This document shows positions 17,672 to 27,602 of a stretch of 64,000 nucleotides of DNA, in pieces. Both the position numbers and the translations under genes were made by a program. Under the pieces are notes generated by a model, which did not search any database, was not told the origin of the DNA, and worked only from the letters and a program-made list of their open reading frames with translations. Location of the stretch: contig JALZUG010000017.1 of NCBI GenBank assembly GCA_023301685.1, positions 49,572 through 113,571 on the forward strand, read 5' to 3'. The stretch's first letter is position 1. Each line of letters starts with the position of its first letter. This stretch comes from Rickettsiaceae bacterium (lineage in GTDB: Bacteria > Pseudomonadota > Alphaproteobacteria > Rickettsiales > Rickettsiaceae).

Positions 17672-17773
17672 CAAAACTAATAACGTATTATATGTACTGA
17701 AGATTGAGAAATAGATTGTTGCATTGTTTTAGTTTGAAAGTGACAAATAAAAGACATCTCTATATCATGGATC

Positions 17774-17802
17774 TTGACTCTTGGTCAAATATGGGTTAAA
17801 AT
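17774..17802 (+). promoter_or_regulatory. Strong sigma-70-type promoter for the ABC transporter operon
   Basis: TTGACT (17774-17779) and TAAAAT (17797-17802) are spaced by 17 bases. Transcription would begin near 17809, leaving a leader of almost 200 bases before the first transporter gene, long enough for a leader peptide or RNA switch. Confidence 0.6.
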
Positions 17803-17836
17803 CCACTTGATTGTAATTTACAGAAATTCATTATAA

Positions 17837-18037
17837 ATGACATCATTACTAAACATGGCAAAGAACTTTTTCCTATTCGGGTTCGCACGATTTATGGGCT
17901 TTAGCTCATATTATCAATTCACCATGTTTTTTTATGGCAACCCAGCGTATGCCTATCATTTATCAGGAAATAAATTAAATCAATCGAATAGGAAAATAAA
18001 ATGCAACCAACTAAATCAAATACAAACACTTTACTAG
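17837..18037 (+). CDS. Candidate aromatic-rich leader peptide of the ABC transporter operon
   Basis: A 66-codon frame beginning about 28 bases after the predicted transcription start. Residues 11-40 contain nine phenylalanines and five tyrosines (for example NFFLFGFARFMGF and YYQFTMFFYG), and its stop (18035-18037) falls inside the start region of the first binding-protein gene. Such enrichment ahead of a putative aromatic amino-acid importer resembles attenuation leader peptides like pheL. There is no tryptophan, no good Shine-Dalgarno and no clear terminator/antiterminator pair, and AT-rich DNA favours Phe codons by chance. It might equally be non-coding. Confidence 0.35.
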   Translation: MTSLLNMAKNFFLFGFARFMGFSSYYQFTMFFYGNPAYAYHLSGNKLNQSNRKIKCNQLNQIQTLY

Positions 18038-19026
18038 AACTTTCAAGCACAATTATAATGAAATTGAGCTTATCGTTTGTATTCGTTTTCTTCAGTTTAT
18101 TATTTTATACGAACAACAGCCTAGCAGATGATGCGAAGACTATAGCAATTACTGAGATTGTTGAGCATCCGTCTTTATCGCAGGCCAAACAAGGGATAAT
18201 TGATGAGCTTCGCGACAGTGGCTATGAAGAAGGTAAGAATTTAACAATCATCGATAAAAATGCACAAGGAGCAATTGCAAATGCAATGCTTATTGCTAAG
18301 AAATTTGTGCAGTTAAAGCCTGATGCGATTATACCGATTTCCACTCCATCAGCACAAAGTACGATAAAAGCTGTTGCTGGTACGGATATTCCAGTTGTTT
18401 TTTCTTCCGTAACTGATCCTGTTGCTGCTGGTCTTGTTCCAGATATGGAAAAGGCCAAGAAGAATATTACAGGAGCTATTGATTATCCATTAATTAAAGA
18501 AGAAATAGATTTAATAAAGCACTATATTCCAAATATAAAGACAATAGGCTTTTTATATAGTACGGGTGAAGCAAACTCGGTTAAAACTATTGGCCTTATG
18601 AAGGAAGAAATAGAAGGTAAAATTGATTATGTTGATTCACAAGTCGCAAGTTCGCATCAAGTGAGCCAAGCTATAGAGTCTCTTATCGGAAAGGTTGATG
18701 CGATCTATATACCATCTGACAATGTTATATTTTCTGCAATGCCAAAATTGGTGCAGATGTCGCGTAAATATAAACTTCCTGTGTTTTCAAGTGATCCAGA
18801 CTCTGTAAAATCAGGTGTACTTGCATGTATTGGCTATACCCAGTATGAAGTTGGTAGAACAGCGGGTAAACTGCTTGTGAGAGTATTTAAAGGAGAAAGA
18901 ACTTTGAAAGTTAAAAAACCAGCTAAAGCACAGATTTTTATAAATGCAAAAACAGCAAAAATTATGGGTCTTGAAACGCCAGAAAAAATCATGGGTATAA
19001 AAACAGATATTGTAGGTTTAAAGTGA
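18001..19026 (+). CDS. ABC transporter periplasmic substrate-binding protein, TrpX-like (PF04392 type), copy 1
   Basis: Two-lobed binding protein of the ABC_sub_bind family, whose best-known members (TrpX of TrpXYZ) bind tryptophan or other aromatic amino acids. A signal peptide ends near NSLADD; mature landmarks are IVEHPSLSQAKQGIIDEL, NAQGAIANAMLIAKKF, PISTPSAQSTIKA, VVFSSVTDPVAAGL, TIGFLYSTGEANS, IYIPSDNVIFSAM, PVFSSDPDSVKSGVLACIGY and YEVGRTAGKLL. ATG 18001 has a Shine-Dalgarno (AGGAAA) and gives 341 residues with a long n-region. ATG 18058 (MKLSLSF) gives a neater signal peptide but no ribosome-binding site. Its stop overlaps the next start (TGATG). Confidence 0.9.
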   Translation: MQPTKSNTNTLLELSSTIIMKLSLSFVFVFFSLLFYTNNSLADDAKTIAITEIVEHPSLSQAKQGIIDELRDSGYEEGKNLTIIDKNAQGAIANAMLIAKKFVQLKPDAIIPISTPSAQSTIKAVAGTDIPVVFSSVTDPVAAGLVPDMEKAKKNITGAIDYPLIKEEIDLIKHYIPNIKTIGFLYSTGEANSVKTIGLMKEEIEGKIDYVDSQVASSHQVSQAIESLIGKVDAIYIPSDNVIFSAMPKLVQMSRKYKLPVFSSDPDSVKSGVLACIGYTQYEVGRTAGKLLVRVFKGERTLKVKKPAKAQIFINAKTAKIMGLETPEKIMGIKTDIVGLK

Positions 19027-19949
19027 TGAGTAATTTAGTAAAATTTATCTTTATATTTTTGAGCTTTATTAGTTCAAGTTTGGCAAATGACAAAATACTA
19101 ATCACGGTAAATCAGTATGTGAACCATATCGCACTTGATGCTGCATATGATGGTTTGATGGAATCTTTAAAAACTAGAAAAATTATACCAAATAGAGCTG
19201 AATTGGTTACTAGTAATGCTCAGGGAAATATTTCAAATTCTGTGCAGATTTCGAAGCATCACGCGTCGTTGTCTCCGGATTTTATGATTGCAATTGCAAC
19301 TCCAGCTGCGCAAACAAATCTAAAAGCTAAGAACAAAAATTCAAAATTAGCTTTTGTCGCAGTAACGGATCCATCTGCAGCTAACTTAGTTGGTGTTGAT
19401 AATGTAATTGGAGTGAGCGATAACCCGCCAATAGCTGAACTAGTTGATGTTGTTCGGAAGATTTTTCCTGATTTAAAGACAGTTGGTATTATCTCAAATT
19501 CTGGTGAAATAAATTCAGTAAAAATGTCTGAAAAACTTGAAACAATACTAGCTAGTTTTGATATTAAAGTAAAAAAAGCATCGATAGCTAATTCTAGTGA
19601 TGTAAAAACTGCGATGAATAAGCTGGTATCTTCAGTAGATTTAATATATCTTCCCCAAGATAACTCTGTTGTATCTGCTCTAGATAATATTGCAAGTATT
19701 GCTAAAGCAAATAAAATTCCGCTTATTGCCAATGATCCAACATTAGTGCAAAGAGGTGTGTTTGTAGCTCTTGGTTCAAATTACTTTAAAAGCGGTAAGC
19801 AGCTTGGGAATATGATTGCAGATTTGATTGAGGGTGTTGATATAAAAGAGAATATTCAAAGTACGAAAATAAGAGAATTAAAAATAAATGAGAACTTAGC
19901 AAAAGAGTTCTCAATTAAGATACCTGATAATTTAGGAGAGAGAAAATGA
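19026..19949 (+). CDS. ABC transporter substrate-binding protein, TrpX-like, copy 2 (paralogue)
   Basis: A 307-residue paralogue of the preceding gene product, with its own signal peptide (FIFIFLSFISSSLAND) and the same block order: VNHIALDAAYDGLMESL, NAQGNISNSVQISKHH, AIATPAAQTNLKA, FVAVTDPSAANL, TVGIISNSGEINS, IYLPQDNSVVSAL, PLIANDPTLVQRGVFVALG and YFKSGKQLGNMI. The two copies have diverged widely, including around the ligand pocket (TDPVAAGL against TDPSAANL), so they may bind different ligands. I chose ATG 19026 (TGATG overlap) over the GTG one codon earlier. It overlaps the permease start as ATGA. Confidence 0.9.
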   Translation: MSNLVKFIFIFLSFISSSLANDKILITVNQYVNHIALDAAYDGLMESLKTRKIIPNRAELVTSNAQGNISNSVQISKHHASLSPDFMIAIATPAAQTNLKAKNKNSKLAFVAVTDPSAANLVGVDNVIGVSDNPPIAELVDVVRKIFPDLKTVGIISNSGEINSVKMSEKLETILASFDIKVKKASIANSSDVKTAMNKLVSSVDLIYLPQDNSVVSALDNIASIAKANKIPLIANDPTLVQRGVFVALGSNYFKSGKQLGNMIADLIEGVDIKENIQSTKIRELKINENLAKEFSIKIPDNLGERK

Positions 19950-20806
19950 ATCAGTTACAACTTCTTGGAGCAGTAGAGATCGGACTGATCTACTCACTTG
20001 TTGCCATTGGAGTATACATAACATTTAAAGTAATTGATTTTCCTGATCTTACGGTTGATGGAAGTTTCACTCTTGGTGCTGCAGTAAGTTCTGCAATGAT
20101 ATTTGCTGGTTACAACCCATATGTAGCAACAGTTGTTTCAATATTATCAGGAGCATGCGCTGGCTTCGTTACTGGATACTTAAATGTTCGGTGGAATATA
20201 CTTGGTTTGCTTGCCGGTATTTTGACAATGACCGCTCTATATTCAATCAATTTAAGGATTATGGGAAGACCCAATATCGCAATTATTGATGAGAGTACAG
20301 TATTTGGTAGTTGGTCGATAATTTTAGTAATATTGTTTGTAACTATAGTAACAATTCTTAAGCTAACTCGCTTCTTTGCGTCTGAATTTGGTTTAGCTAT
20401 TCGGGCAGTTGGCATAAACCCTAAGGTAAGTAGTGCATACGGTATTAGGGTTGGAGTGATGAAGATCGTGGCGCTTGCTATTAGCAACGGAATTGTTGCG
20501 CTTGCAGGATCTTTATTTGCTCAGTCTCAAGGGTTTGCAGATATTTCAATGGGGACAGGGACAATAATTGTTGGTCTTGCGTCTGTGATTATCGGCGAAG
20601 CTTTAGTTCATCCAGAAAGAATTTTGGTTGGTCTAGTTACTTGTGCGATTGGTTCAATTTTATATCGTATTGCAATTGCGTTTGCATTGAATGCTCACGA
20701 TATTGGGCTTGAAGCATCTGATTTAAATTTAATTACGGCTCTACTTGTTGCTCTTACTATGATTGCGACAAGATTTAGAAAGAAAAGCGGGGCTAGATCA
20801 ATATGA
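19946..20806 (+). CDS. ABC transporter permease (TrpY-like, LivH/RbsC superfamily)
   Basis: A 286-residue inner-membrane permease of the BPD_transp_2 family with about eight helices. Family markers are LIYSLVAIGVYITFKVIDFPDLTVDGSF near the N-terminus (ends cited: LIYSLVAIG, DLTVDGSF), FGLAIRAVGINPKVSSAYGI (the cytoplasmic coupling region), and SNGIVALAGSLFAQSQGFADISMGTGTIIVGLASVIIGEA (cited by its ends SNGIVALAG and ASVIIGEA). That order is the same as in the permeases that accompany PF04392 binding proteins. It overlaps its neighbours by four bases on both sides (ATGA), so stoichiometric synthesis with the ATPase is expected. A single permease gene implies a homodimer. Confidence 0.92.
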   Translation: MNQLQLLGAVEIGLIYSLVAIGVYITFKVIDFPDLTVDGSFTLGAAVSSAMIFAGYNPYVATVVSILSGACAGFVTGYLNVRWNILGLLAGILTMTALYSINLRIMGRPNIAIIDESTVFGSWSIILVILFVTIVTILKLTRFFASEFGLAIRAVGINPKVSSAYGIRVGVMKIVALAISNGIVALAGSLFAQSQGFADISMGTGTIIVGLASVIIGEALVHPERILVGLVTCAIGSILYRIAIAFALNAHDIGLEASDLNLITALLVALTMIATRFRKKSGARSI

Positions 20807-21555
20807 TAGAATTACAAGATTTGCATGTTATTTTTAACAAAGGGACGAAGATTGAAAATCACGTTTTAAAAGGTTTAGATTTAAAGGTACTAGATGGTCA
20901 GTTTGTTACCATTATTGGCGGCAATGGCGCAGGGAAATCAACGTTGATGAATGTGCTTTCTGGTAATATAAAACCAAGTAGTGGAAAAGTGATTATTGAT
21001 AGTCTCAATGTAACTAAGATGTCACCAGAGAATCGTTCTTCCATGGTTTCTAGAGTTTTTCAGGATCCAATGATTGGTACTTTTGCTGACCTTACTATTG
21101 AAGAAAATATGAGCCTAGCGATGAAGCGTGGTGAGTCAAGAGGATTTGCTCTTGGCCTGAATTCTACTGCTCGCAATAAGTTTAGAGAAGCTTTATCTGA
21201 TATTGGTATTGGTTTAGAAAATCGTCTTACTGATAAAGTTGCATCTCTATCTGGAGGTCAAAGGCAGGCGCTGAGTTTGATTATGGCAACTTTGCTTGGG
21301 TCAAAAATTTTGCTTTTAGATGAGCATACAGCGGCGCTTGATCCAAAAATTGCTAAAAAAATGATGCAGCTTACAGATAAGATTGTAAAAAGGCATAATT
21401 TAACTGCACTTATGATTACTCATAGTATGTCTCAAGCTCTAGAGTTTGGAGATCGTACAATCATGATGTATCACGGAGAAATTGTTCGTGATATGTTTGG
21501 GGATGAGCGTAAGAAACTATCATCAGCAGATTTAGTGAAATATTTTGATTTATAG
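20803..21555 (+). CDS. ABC transporter ATP-binding protein (TrpZ-like)
   Basis: A 250-residue nucleotide-binding subunit. Walker A is GGNGAGKST (about residues 39-47), Q-loop RVFQDPMIGT, signature LSGGQRQALSL, Walker B ILLLDEHTAALD, and the switch histidine lies in ALMITHSMSQAL. The D of the usual DEPTAALD is replaced in reading DEHTAALD, the form common in PF04392-linked ATPases. It completes the four-gene importer and starts within the permease stop. A 65-base gap separates it from the carboxypeptidase gene. Confidence 0.94.
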   Translation: MIELQDLHVIFNKGTKIENHVLKGLDLKVLDGQFVTIIGGNGAGKSTLMNVLSGNIKPSSGKVIIDSLNVTKMSPENRSSMVSRVFQDPMIGTFADLTIEENMSLAMKRGESRGFALGLNSTARNKFREALSDIGIGLENRLTDKVASLSGGQRQALSLIMATLLGSKILLLDEHTAALDPKIAKKMMQLTDKIVKRHNLTALMITHSMSQALEFGDRTIMMYHGEIVRDMFGDERKKLSSADLVKYFDL

Positions 21556-21620
21556 ATGAGTTTGCCTTATAACGTGAATTAGCAACAGTGTCTAAGAATA
21601 CATTTATATAAGGAGTATCT

Positions 21621-23120
21621 ATGTCATCTAAAGTTGAAAACTACTTAAAATTAGAGAAAAAACTCGAAGAACTTACTCATCTTGGAAATATAGCTAATAT
21701 TGCTCATTGGGATTCTGCAACAATGTTAGGCAGTGGTTCTGCGGCAAGCCGCCAAAAAGAAATGGCTACATTTTCTTCAGTAATACATGAAATGTCTACA
21801 AGCAATGAGATGGGTGATCTGATCAACGATTCTCTTACGGAATTTGATCACTTAGATGACTGGCAGCGTTCAAACTTAGCGAGTGCAAAAAAATCATATG
21901 ATAGTCAGACATGTATTACAGCAGATATACAGCACGAGCATTCAATAGCATCAAGTGAGTGTGAATTTACCTGGAGAACAGCAAGAAAAGAAAATGATTT
22001 TAAAAAGTTAGAGCCTTATCTAGATAGAGTTTTTGATTCTGTTAGAAGAGTTGCAGGTTTAAAGGCGGAGAAATTAAAAAAATCTCCATTAGATGTTCTA
22101 GTTGATACTTTCGATCCAGACAGAACAAGCGCAGAAGTTAAGATGGTATTTGATTCACTAAAAGCTGAACTTCCTGATTTGATTAATAAAGTGATGGATA
22201 AGCAAAAAAGTGAAAAAGTTATCTCACTGTCAAAAAAGATAAATGAAGATACGCAAAAAGCTATTGGTCTTAAATTGATGAAGCAAATGGACTTTAATTT
22301 TGACCGTGGGCGGCTTGATAAATCTGTTCACCCGTTTTGTATTGGTTCGAATGATGATGTGAGAATTACAACTAGATATGATGAAAATTATTTTCTATCT
22401 AGTCTATTTGGTGTAGTTCATGAAACTGGTCATGCATTATATCAACAAAATTTGCCGGCAAAGTATCGTAATCAACCTGTTGGTGGGCCTAAAGGGATGT
22501 CGTTCCATGAGAGTCAATCATTGATTATGGAAAACCAAGTTGGTACATCACGTCCATTTATGGAATATTTAGCCAAAATGCTAAAAGATGAATTCTCATT
22601 TTCTGGTCCGGAATATTCTGCAGATAATTTGTATAAATTAGTTACGCGCGTAAAGCCAAGCTTTATAAGAGTTAATGCAGATGAGGCTACATATCCGTTG
22701 CATGTTATATTGCGTTTTGAAATAGAAGAAGCGATCATAGAAGGGAACTTGCGAGCATTTGAATTACCGGAACTTTGGAATAGCAAAATGCAAGAATATC
22801 TTGGTATAGTTCCTGATAGCGATGCTGATGGTTGTATGCAAGATCTACATTGGCCATCGGGTTATTTAGGATATTTTCCTTCGTATACTAATGGAGCTAT
22901 AATAGCTAGTATGCTTATGAAAAAGGCAAAAGAAGCAAACTCTACGATTGATACAGAAATTGCTAAAGGGAATTTTCAAAGTTTGAATCAATATTTGACT
23001 AAAAATCTGCGTGGACATGGTTATTCCAAGAATTCAGCAGACTTATTAGAAGCATCTACAGGGCACAATATAATCCAACCATCTATCTTTACAGATTATT
23101 TAAAGGCAAAATATTTATAA
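21621..23120 (+). CDS. M32-family (Taq-type) metallocarboxypeptidase
   Basis: A 499-residue cytoplasmic zinc carboxypeptidase that removes C-terminal residues from peptides. The catalytic motif HETGHALYQQ (HEXXH) is at about residue 267, followed by the family's HESQSLIMENQVG (third ligand glutamate), RVNADEATYPLHVILRFEIE-type block (cited by its ends RVNADEATYPLH and RFEIE) and the C-terminal GYFPSYTNGAIIASML. Length is standard (about 500). A clear Shine-Dalgarno, AAGGAG, sits eight bases before the ATG. Homologues are frequent in Rickettsiales, where peptides are a likely carbon and amino-acid source. Confidence 0.95.
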   Translation: MSSKVENYLKLEKKLEELTHLGNIANIAHWDSATMLGSGSAASRQKEMATFSSVIHEMSTSNEMGDLINDSLTEFDHLDDWQRSNLASAKKSYDSQTCITADIQHEHSIASSECEFTWRTARKENDFKKLEPYLDRVFDSVRRVAGLKAEKLKKSPLDVLVDTFDPDRTSAEVKMVFDSLKAELPDLINKVMDKQKSEKVISLSKKINEDTQKAIGLKLMKQMDFNFDRGRLDKSVHPFCIGSNDDVRITTRYDENYFLSSLFGVVHETGHALYQQNLPAKYRNQPVGGPKGMSFHESQSLIMENQVGTSRPFMEYLAKMLKDEFSFSGPEYSADNLYKLVTRVKPSFIRVNADEATYPLHVILRFEIEEAIIEGNLRAFELPELWNSKMQEYLGIVPDSDADGCMQDLHWPSGYLGYFPSYTNGAIIASMLMKKAKEANSTIDTEIAKGNFQSLNQYLTKNLRGHGYSKNSADLLEASTGHNIIQPSIFTDYLKAKYL

Positions 23121-23136
23121 ATATATACAAGGCTTC

Positions 23137-23210
23137 TTGACAAAAGATTGATGTATGCTATTCTCTTTATCTTAAGAAGTCTTTGACAGATTCTGGGACC
23201 TAGCGACAAT
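23137..23210 (+). promoter_or_regulatory. Tandem promoters for rho with a long leader
   Basis: TTGACA (23137-23142) followed after 16 bases by TATTCT (23159-23164), and a second TTGACA (23183-23188) followed after 16 bases by GACAAT (23205-23210). Both -35 boxes are perfect. The resulting leaders of about 130-175 bases before the rho ATG fit the known habit of rho to be autoregulated in its 5' leader, though no conserved element is visible. Confidence 0.5.
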
Positions 23211-23342
23211 TTTCAGTTTTTGGCCAAAATTTTTCCTTATATTACTAAACTAATAAATCTTATGATCTAAAAGCAGTTATGCTTTTACTTAATCTTTAGA
23301 GATTCCGAATATTTACTTTCAATTTATATTTTAATTTATCAA

Positions 23343-24728
23343 ATGACTAAACAACGCAAAGAAATTCAAAAAAAATCCGATAAACCTAATCAAAATAGAA
23401 AAACTAATACTAATAAAAAGAACAAAGACACTGAAGCAGTACCTGAAAAACAGGTGAAAGACAGTGGTGTTAAAGCAAGTTTGGGAGAATTAAAGAAAAA
23501 ATCTCCAGAAGAATTACAAAAGCAAGCTGAATCTTTAGGTATTGAAAATGTTAGTTCTCTGTTAAAACAAGAGCTAATTTTTTCAATCTTGAAGAAAATT
23601 GTTGAGCAAGGTGGACAAATTTCTGGTGAAGGTGTATTGGAAGTTCTTCCAGATGGTTTTGGGTTTCTTAGGTCTCCAGATGCAAACTATTTAGCGGGTC
23701 CTGATGATATTTATGTCTCACCTAGTCAAATTCGACGTTTTGGTCTGAAGAAAGGAGATTCGGTTGAAGGGCAGATCAGAGCGCCAAAATCTGGAGAGAG
23801 ATATTTTGCGCTATTGAAGGTTAATAAGGTCAATTTTGAGGATAATGATAATGCATATCATAGGGTTCATTTTGATAACTTAACTCCTTTATATCCTGAA
23901 GAAAAACTATCTTTGGAGATTGATACTGAAACTAAAGATTTTAGTACTAGAACCATCGAAATGGTGGCTCCAATGGGTAAGGGACAAAGGGCACTTATAG
24001 TGGCGCCTCCTAGAACTGGTAAGACTGTGTTACTACAAAATATTGCTCATGCAATTACTACAAACAACCCTGAAGTTTATCTAATAGTTTTACTTATTGA
24101 TGAGAGGCCAGAAGAAGTAACTGATATGCAAAGATCAGTTCGCGGTGAAGTGGTAAGTTCAACATTCGATGAACCAGCTGCTCGGCACGTTCAACTCGCT
24201 GAAATGGTGATAGAGAAGGCAAAACGTTTGGTTGAACATAAGAAGGATGTTGTGATATTATTAGATTCTATAACTAGGCTTGCAAGGGCATATAATACGG
24301 TTGTTCCATCTTCCGGTAAAGTTCTTACTGGTGGTGTTGATGCGAATGCATTGCAAAGACCAAAGAGATTCTTTGGTGCTGCGCGTAACATTGAAAACGG
24401 TGGATCACTTACGATTATTTCAACTGCTCTGATTGATACTGGTTCTAGAATGGATGAAGTTATTTTTGAAGAATTTAAGGGAACTGGTAATTCTGAGATT
24501 GTACTTGATCGTAAGATTGCGGATAAGAGAATCTATCCAGCAATTGATATTACAAAATCTGGGACTAGAAAAGAAGAGTTGCTGGTTGATCGTGCTACAT
24601 TGTCGAAGATGTGGGTTTTACGCCGTATAATAAATCCTATGGGAACCATAGATGCTATGGAGTTCTTGCTTTCTAAGTTTAAGGAAACAAAAACAAATGC
24701 TGAGTTCTTTAATAATATGAACTCATAA
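23343..24728 (+). CDS. rho: Transcription termination factor Rho
   Basis: Hexameric RNA-dependent ATPase that ends transcription. The 461-residue protein has a lysine/asparagine-rich N-terminal extension of about 50 residues, a Rho N-domain ([20 protein letters not shown]), the cold-shock-like RNA-binding domain ([31 protein letters not shown]), Walker [13 protein letters not shown] (about residue 222), Walker [17 protein letters not shown] and the Q/R loops. The extra basic extension is unlike E. coli Rho but similar extensions occur in other alphaproteobacteria. It is followed by mdh after only 27 bases. Confidence 0.97.
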   Translation: MTKQRKEIQKKSDKPNQNRKTNTNKKNKDTEAVPEKQVKDSGVKASLGELKKKSPEELQKQAESLGIENVSSLLKQELIFSILKKIVEQGGQISGEGVLEVLPDGFGFLRSPDANYLAGPDDIYVSPSQIRRFGLKKGDSVEGQIRAPKSGERYFALLKVNKVNFEDNDNAYHRVHFDNLTPLYPEEKLSLEIDTETKDFSTRTIEMVAPMGKGQRALIVAPPRTGKTVLLQNIAHAITTNNPEVYLIVLLIDERPEEVTDMQRSVRGEVVSSTFDEPAARHVQLAEMVIEKAKRLVEHKKDVVILLDSITRLARAYNTVVPSSGKVLTGGVDANALQRPKRFFGAARNIENGGSLTIISTALIDTGSRMDEVIFEEFKGTGNSEIVLDRKIADKRIYPAIDITKSGTRKEELLVDRATLSKMWVLRRIINPMGTIDAMEFLLSKFKETKTNAEFFNNMNS

Positions 24729-25703
<975 letters not shown>

Positions 25704-25722
25704 ATAAATTACAATTCTATTG

Positions 25723-25759
25723 GTCATTCCTGCTTTGGTAGGAATGACTCTGTCTTTTT
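25723..25759 (+). terminator. Rho-independent terminator after mdh
   Basis: GTCATTCCT and AGGAATGAC form a nine-pair stem (25723-25748) with an eight-base loop, followed by a T-rich run (TCTGTCTTTTTA). It lies 19 bases after the mdh stop. Confidence 0.7.
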
Positions 25760-25787
25760 ATTATTCATTAGTGCTTATAAAATAATA

Positions 25788-26816
25788 GTGTATAAACTTG
25801 TCGATTTTGATTTTGTTCTGCCACCTGAACTGATCGCTCAAAAACCAGCTGAAAAAAGAGATGAATCTAGCCTTTTGCTACCCAGTGAAGAAGGTAATAA
25901 AATAGTCAAATTTAATCAAATTATTGATCAGCTGCTTCCTGGAGATTTGTTAGTATTTAATGATAGTAGAGTAGTTAATGCTCAATTAAAATTACAAAAA
26001 AGTTCAAAAGCTATAAATGTAAATTTGAACAAGCCTGTTTCTGAAAATGTTTGGCTGGGTTTTGCAAAACCTGGAAAAAAGTTAAAAATAGGTGATGAGT
26101 TTGAGTTTGATGGCCATAAAATTCGTATCAATAATAAGCTAGAATCTGGTGATGTAGAGTTTGAATTTATATTAAAGGATATTGGTGTATTTGATTTTCT
26201 AGATATTTATGGTCAAGTTCCACTTCCTCAATATATAAAGCGTGAAGGTCAGTCTGCAGATGATTTAGAGCGCTACCAAACTGTTTACAGCAAGGAGAAA
26301 GGTTCAGTTGCAGCAGCAACAGCTGGATTGCATTTTACACAAGAATTGATTGAAAAAATTAAGCAAAAAGGAGTAGAGACTGCTTTTGTTACGCTTCATG
26401 TTGGAGCAGGAACGTTTTTACCGGTCAAGACTGAAGATATATCCAAACATAAGATGCACTCTGAATGGTGTCAGATTTCAGAAGAAGTAGCGGATAAAAT
26501 TAATAACGCTAAGAAGGAAGGTCGTAGGGTTATTGTAGTTGGAACTACTGCGATGCGAACAATTGAATCTTGTGCATCAGACGGAGTTGTAATGCCAAAA
26601 GTAATGGAAACAAATATATTCATAACTCCTGGATATAAGTTCCAAATAGCTGATATGCTACTGACTAATTTTCATCTTCCAAAATCTACACTATTTATGT
26701 TAGTATGTGCGTTTGCAGGTTATGCAGAAATGCATGCTTTGTATGAGTTTGCTATTAATAAAAGAATGCGTTTTTTTAGCTATGGTGATGCGATGCTGCT
26801 AAATAAAAAGAGTTAG
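25788..26816 (+). CDS. queA: S-adenosylmethionine:tRNA ribosyltransferase-isomerase
   Basis: QueA adds the cyclopentenediol precursor (epoxyqueuosine) to preQ1 at position 34 of tRNAs for Asp, Asn, His and Tyr. The 342-residue protein starts DFDFVLPPELIAQKPAEKRDESSLL (cited by its ends), and has family blocks LLPGDLLVFNDSRVVNAQL, GQVPLPQYIKR, ERYQTVYSKEKGSVAAATAGLHFT, VTLHVGAGTFLPV, and LLTNFHLPKSTLFMLV. The start codon is GTG (25788), which gives the normal N-terminus. It is slightly shorter than E. coli QueA (356). It is followed immediately by a GNAT gene and then tgt. Confidence 0.96.
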   Translation: MYKLVDFDFVLPPELIAQKPAEKRDESSLLLPSEEGNKIVKFNQIIDQLLPGDLLVFNDSRVVNAQLKLQKSSKAINVNLNKPVSENVWLGFAKPGKKLKIGDEFEFDGHKIRINNKLESGDVEFEFILKDIGVFDFLDIYGQVPLPQYIKREGQSADDLERYQTVYSKEKGSVAAATAGLHFTQELIEKIKQKGVETAFVTLHVGAGTFLPVKTEDISKHKMHSEWCQISEEVADKINNAKKEGRRVIVVGTTAMRTIESCASDGVVMPKVMETNIFITPGYKFQIADMLLTNFHLPKSTLFMLVCAFAGYAEMHALYEFAINKRMRFFSYGDAMLLNKKS

Positions 26817-26822
26817 GTGATT

Positions 26823-27596
26823 ATGAAAGATAACGATAGTTTTTTGCAAGCAGAGAAGAATTTGTTTTCAAAATTTACTTATATGCCAGAAATTTTGGGT
26901 CATAAGATAAAAGAAGATAATTCAGTGAGAATTATTGATTGCCAGTTAAAGACTTCGATGTTCAATATTACTTGTGATACTAAGTTTTCTGCACATGATT
27001 TAGACGATAAGATCAGGTATGTGATTGACCAATATAATGGAAGTCCGTTTGCTTGGTGGGCAGGACCGACAGATTCACCAAATAATTTACAGGATAGGAT
27101 ATTAAAAGCTGGTTTAGAAAAGGAAACAGACGAATATGCTATGTTTTGTGATTTATCTGATTTTCAAGAGTTTGAATTAGATGAAAATATATCGGTTAAG
27201 CATGTGAAAACTCGTCAGGAATTGCTGGATTTTATTGAAACTATTAGTCTTTACGATAAGCACGTTAGTGAATTTTTGGATAATGAGCTAATAATTTCCG
27301 ATCAAGTTAGAACTAAAAACCCAATGTTTGTTTCCTATATTGATGGGAAACCTGTGGGGATTGGAGCGCTGCATTTTAATAACGAAATTGCTGGAATATA
27401 TGATATTATTACGCCTGAAAATCTAAGAGGCAAAGGGATTGGAACTAATATTATGAAATTTCTAATGAATTATGCGTACAAGCAAAATATTAGAAACTTA
27501 TGCTTATCTGCGTCTAGTGATTCAGGTTTTCGTATATATGAAAGATTAGGTTTTAGAGTTGTTGGTACGTTTGGTTGTTATGAGTGGGTGGGATAA
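26823..27596 (+). CDS. GNAT-family acetyltransferase between queA and tgt
   Basis: A 257-residue protein whose C-terminal half is a GNAT fold: acetyl-CoA motif A at ENLRGKGIGTNIMKFLMNYA (about residues 199-218), then ASSDSGFRIYERLGFRVVG, the typical motif B. The N-terminal half (ILGHKIKEDNSVRI, FAWWAGPTDSPNNL) resembles the family of GNATs with an N-terminal degenerate copy. Substrate unknown. I chose ATG 26823 with an AGG six bases upstream; an in-frame GTG directly after the queA stop is possible. Sandwiched between two queuosine genes with gaps of six bases each, it is surely co-transcribed with them, but a role in queuosine chemistry is not established. Confidence 0.85.
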   Translation: MKDNDSFLQAEKNLFSKFTYMPEILGHKIKEDNSVRIIDCQLKTSMFNITCDTKFSAHDLDDKIRYVIDQYNGSPFAWWAGPTDSPNNLQDRILKAGLEKETDEYAMFCDLSDFQEFELDENISVKHVKTRQELLDFIETISLYDKHVSEFLDNELIISDQVRTKNPMFVSYIDGKPVGIGALHFNNEIAGIYDIITPENLRGKGIGTNIMKFLMNYAYKQNIRNLCLSASSDSGFRIYERLGFRVVGTFGCYEWVG

Positions 27597-27602
27597 ATAA
27601 AG

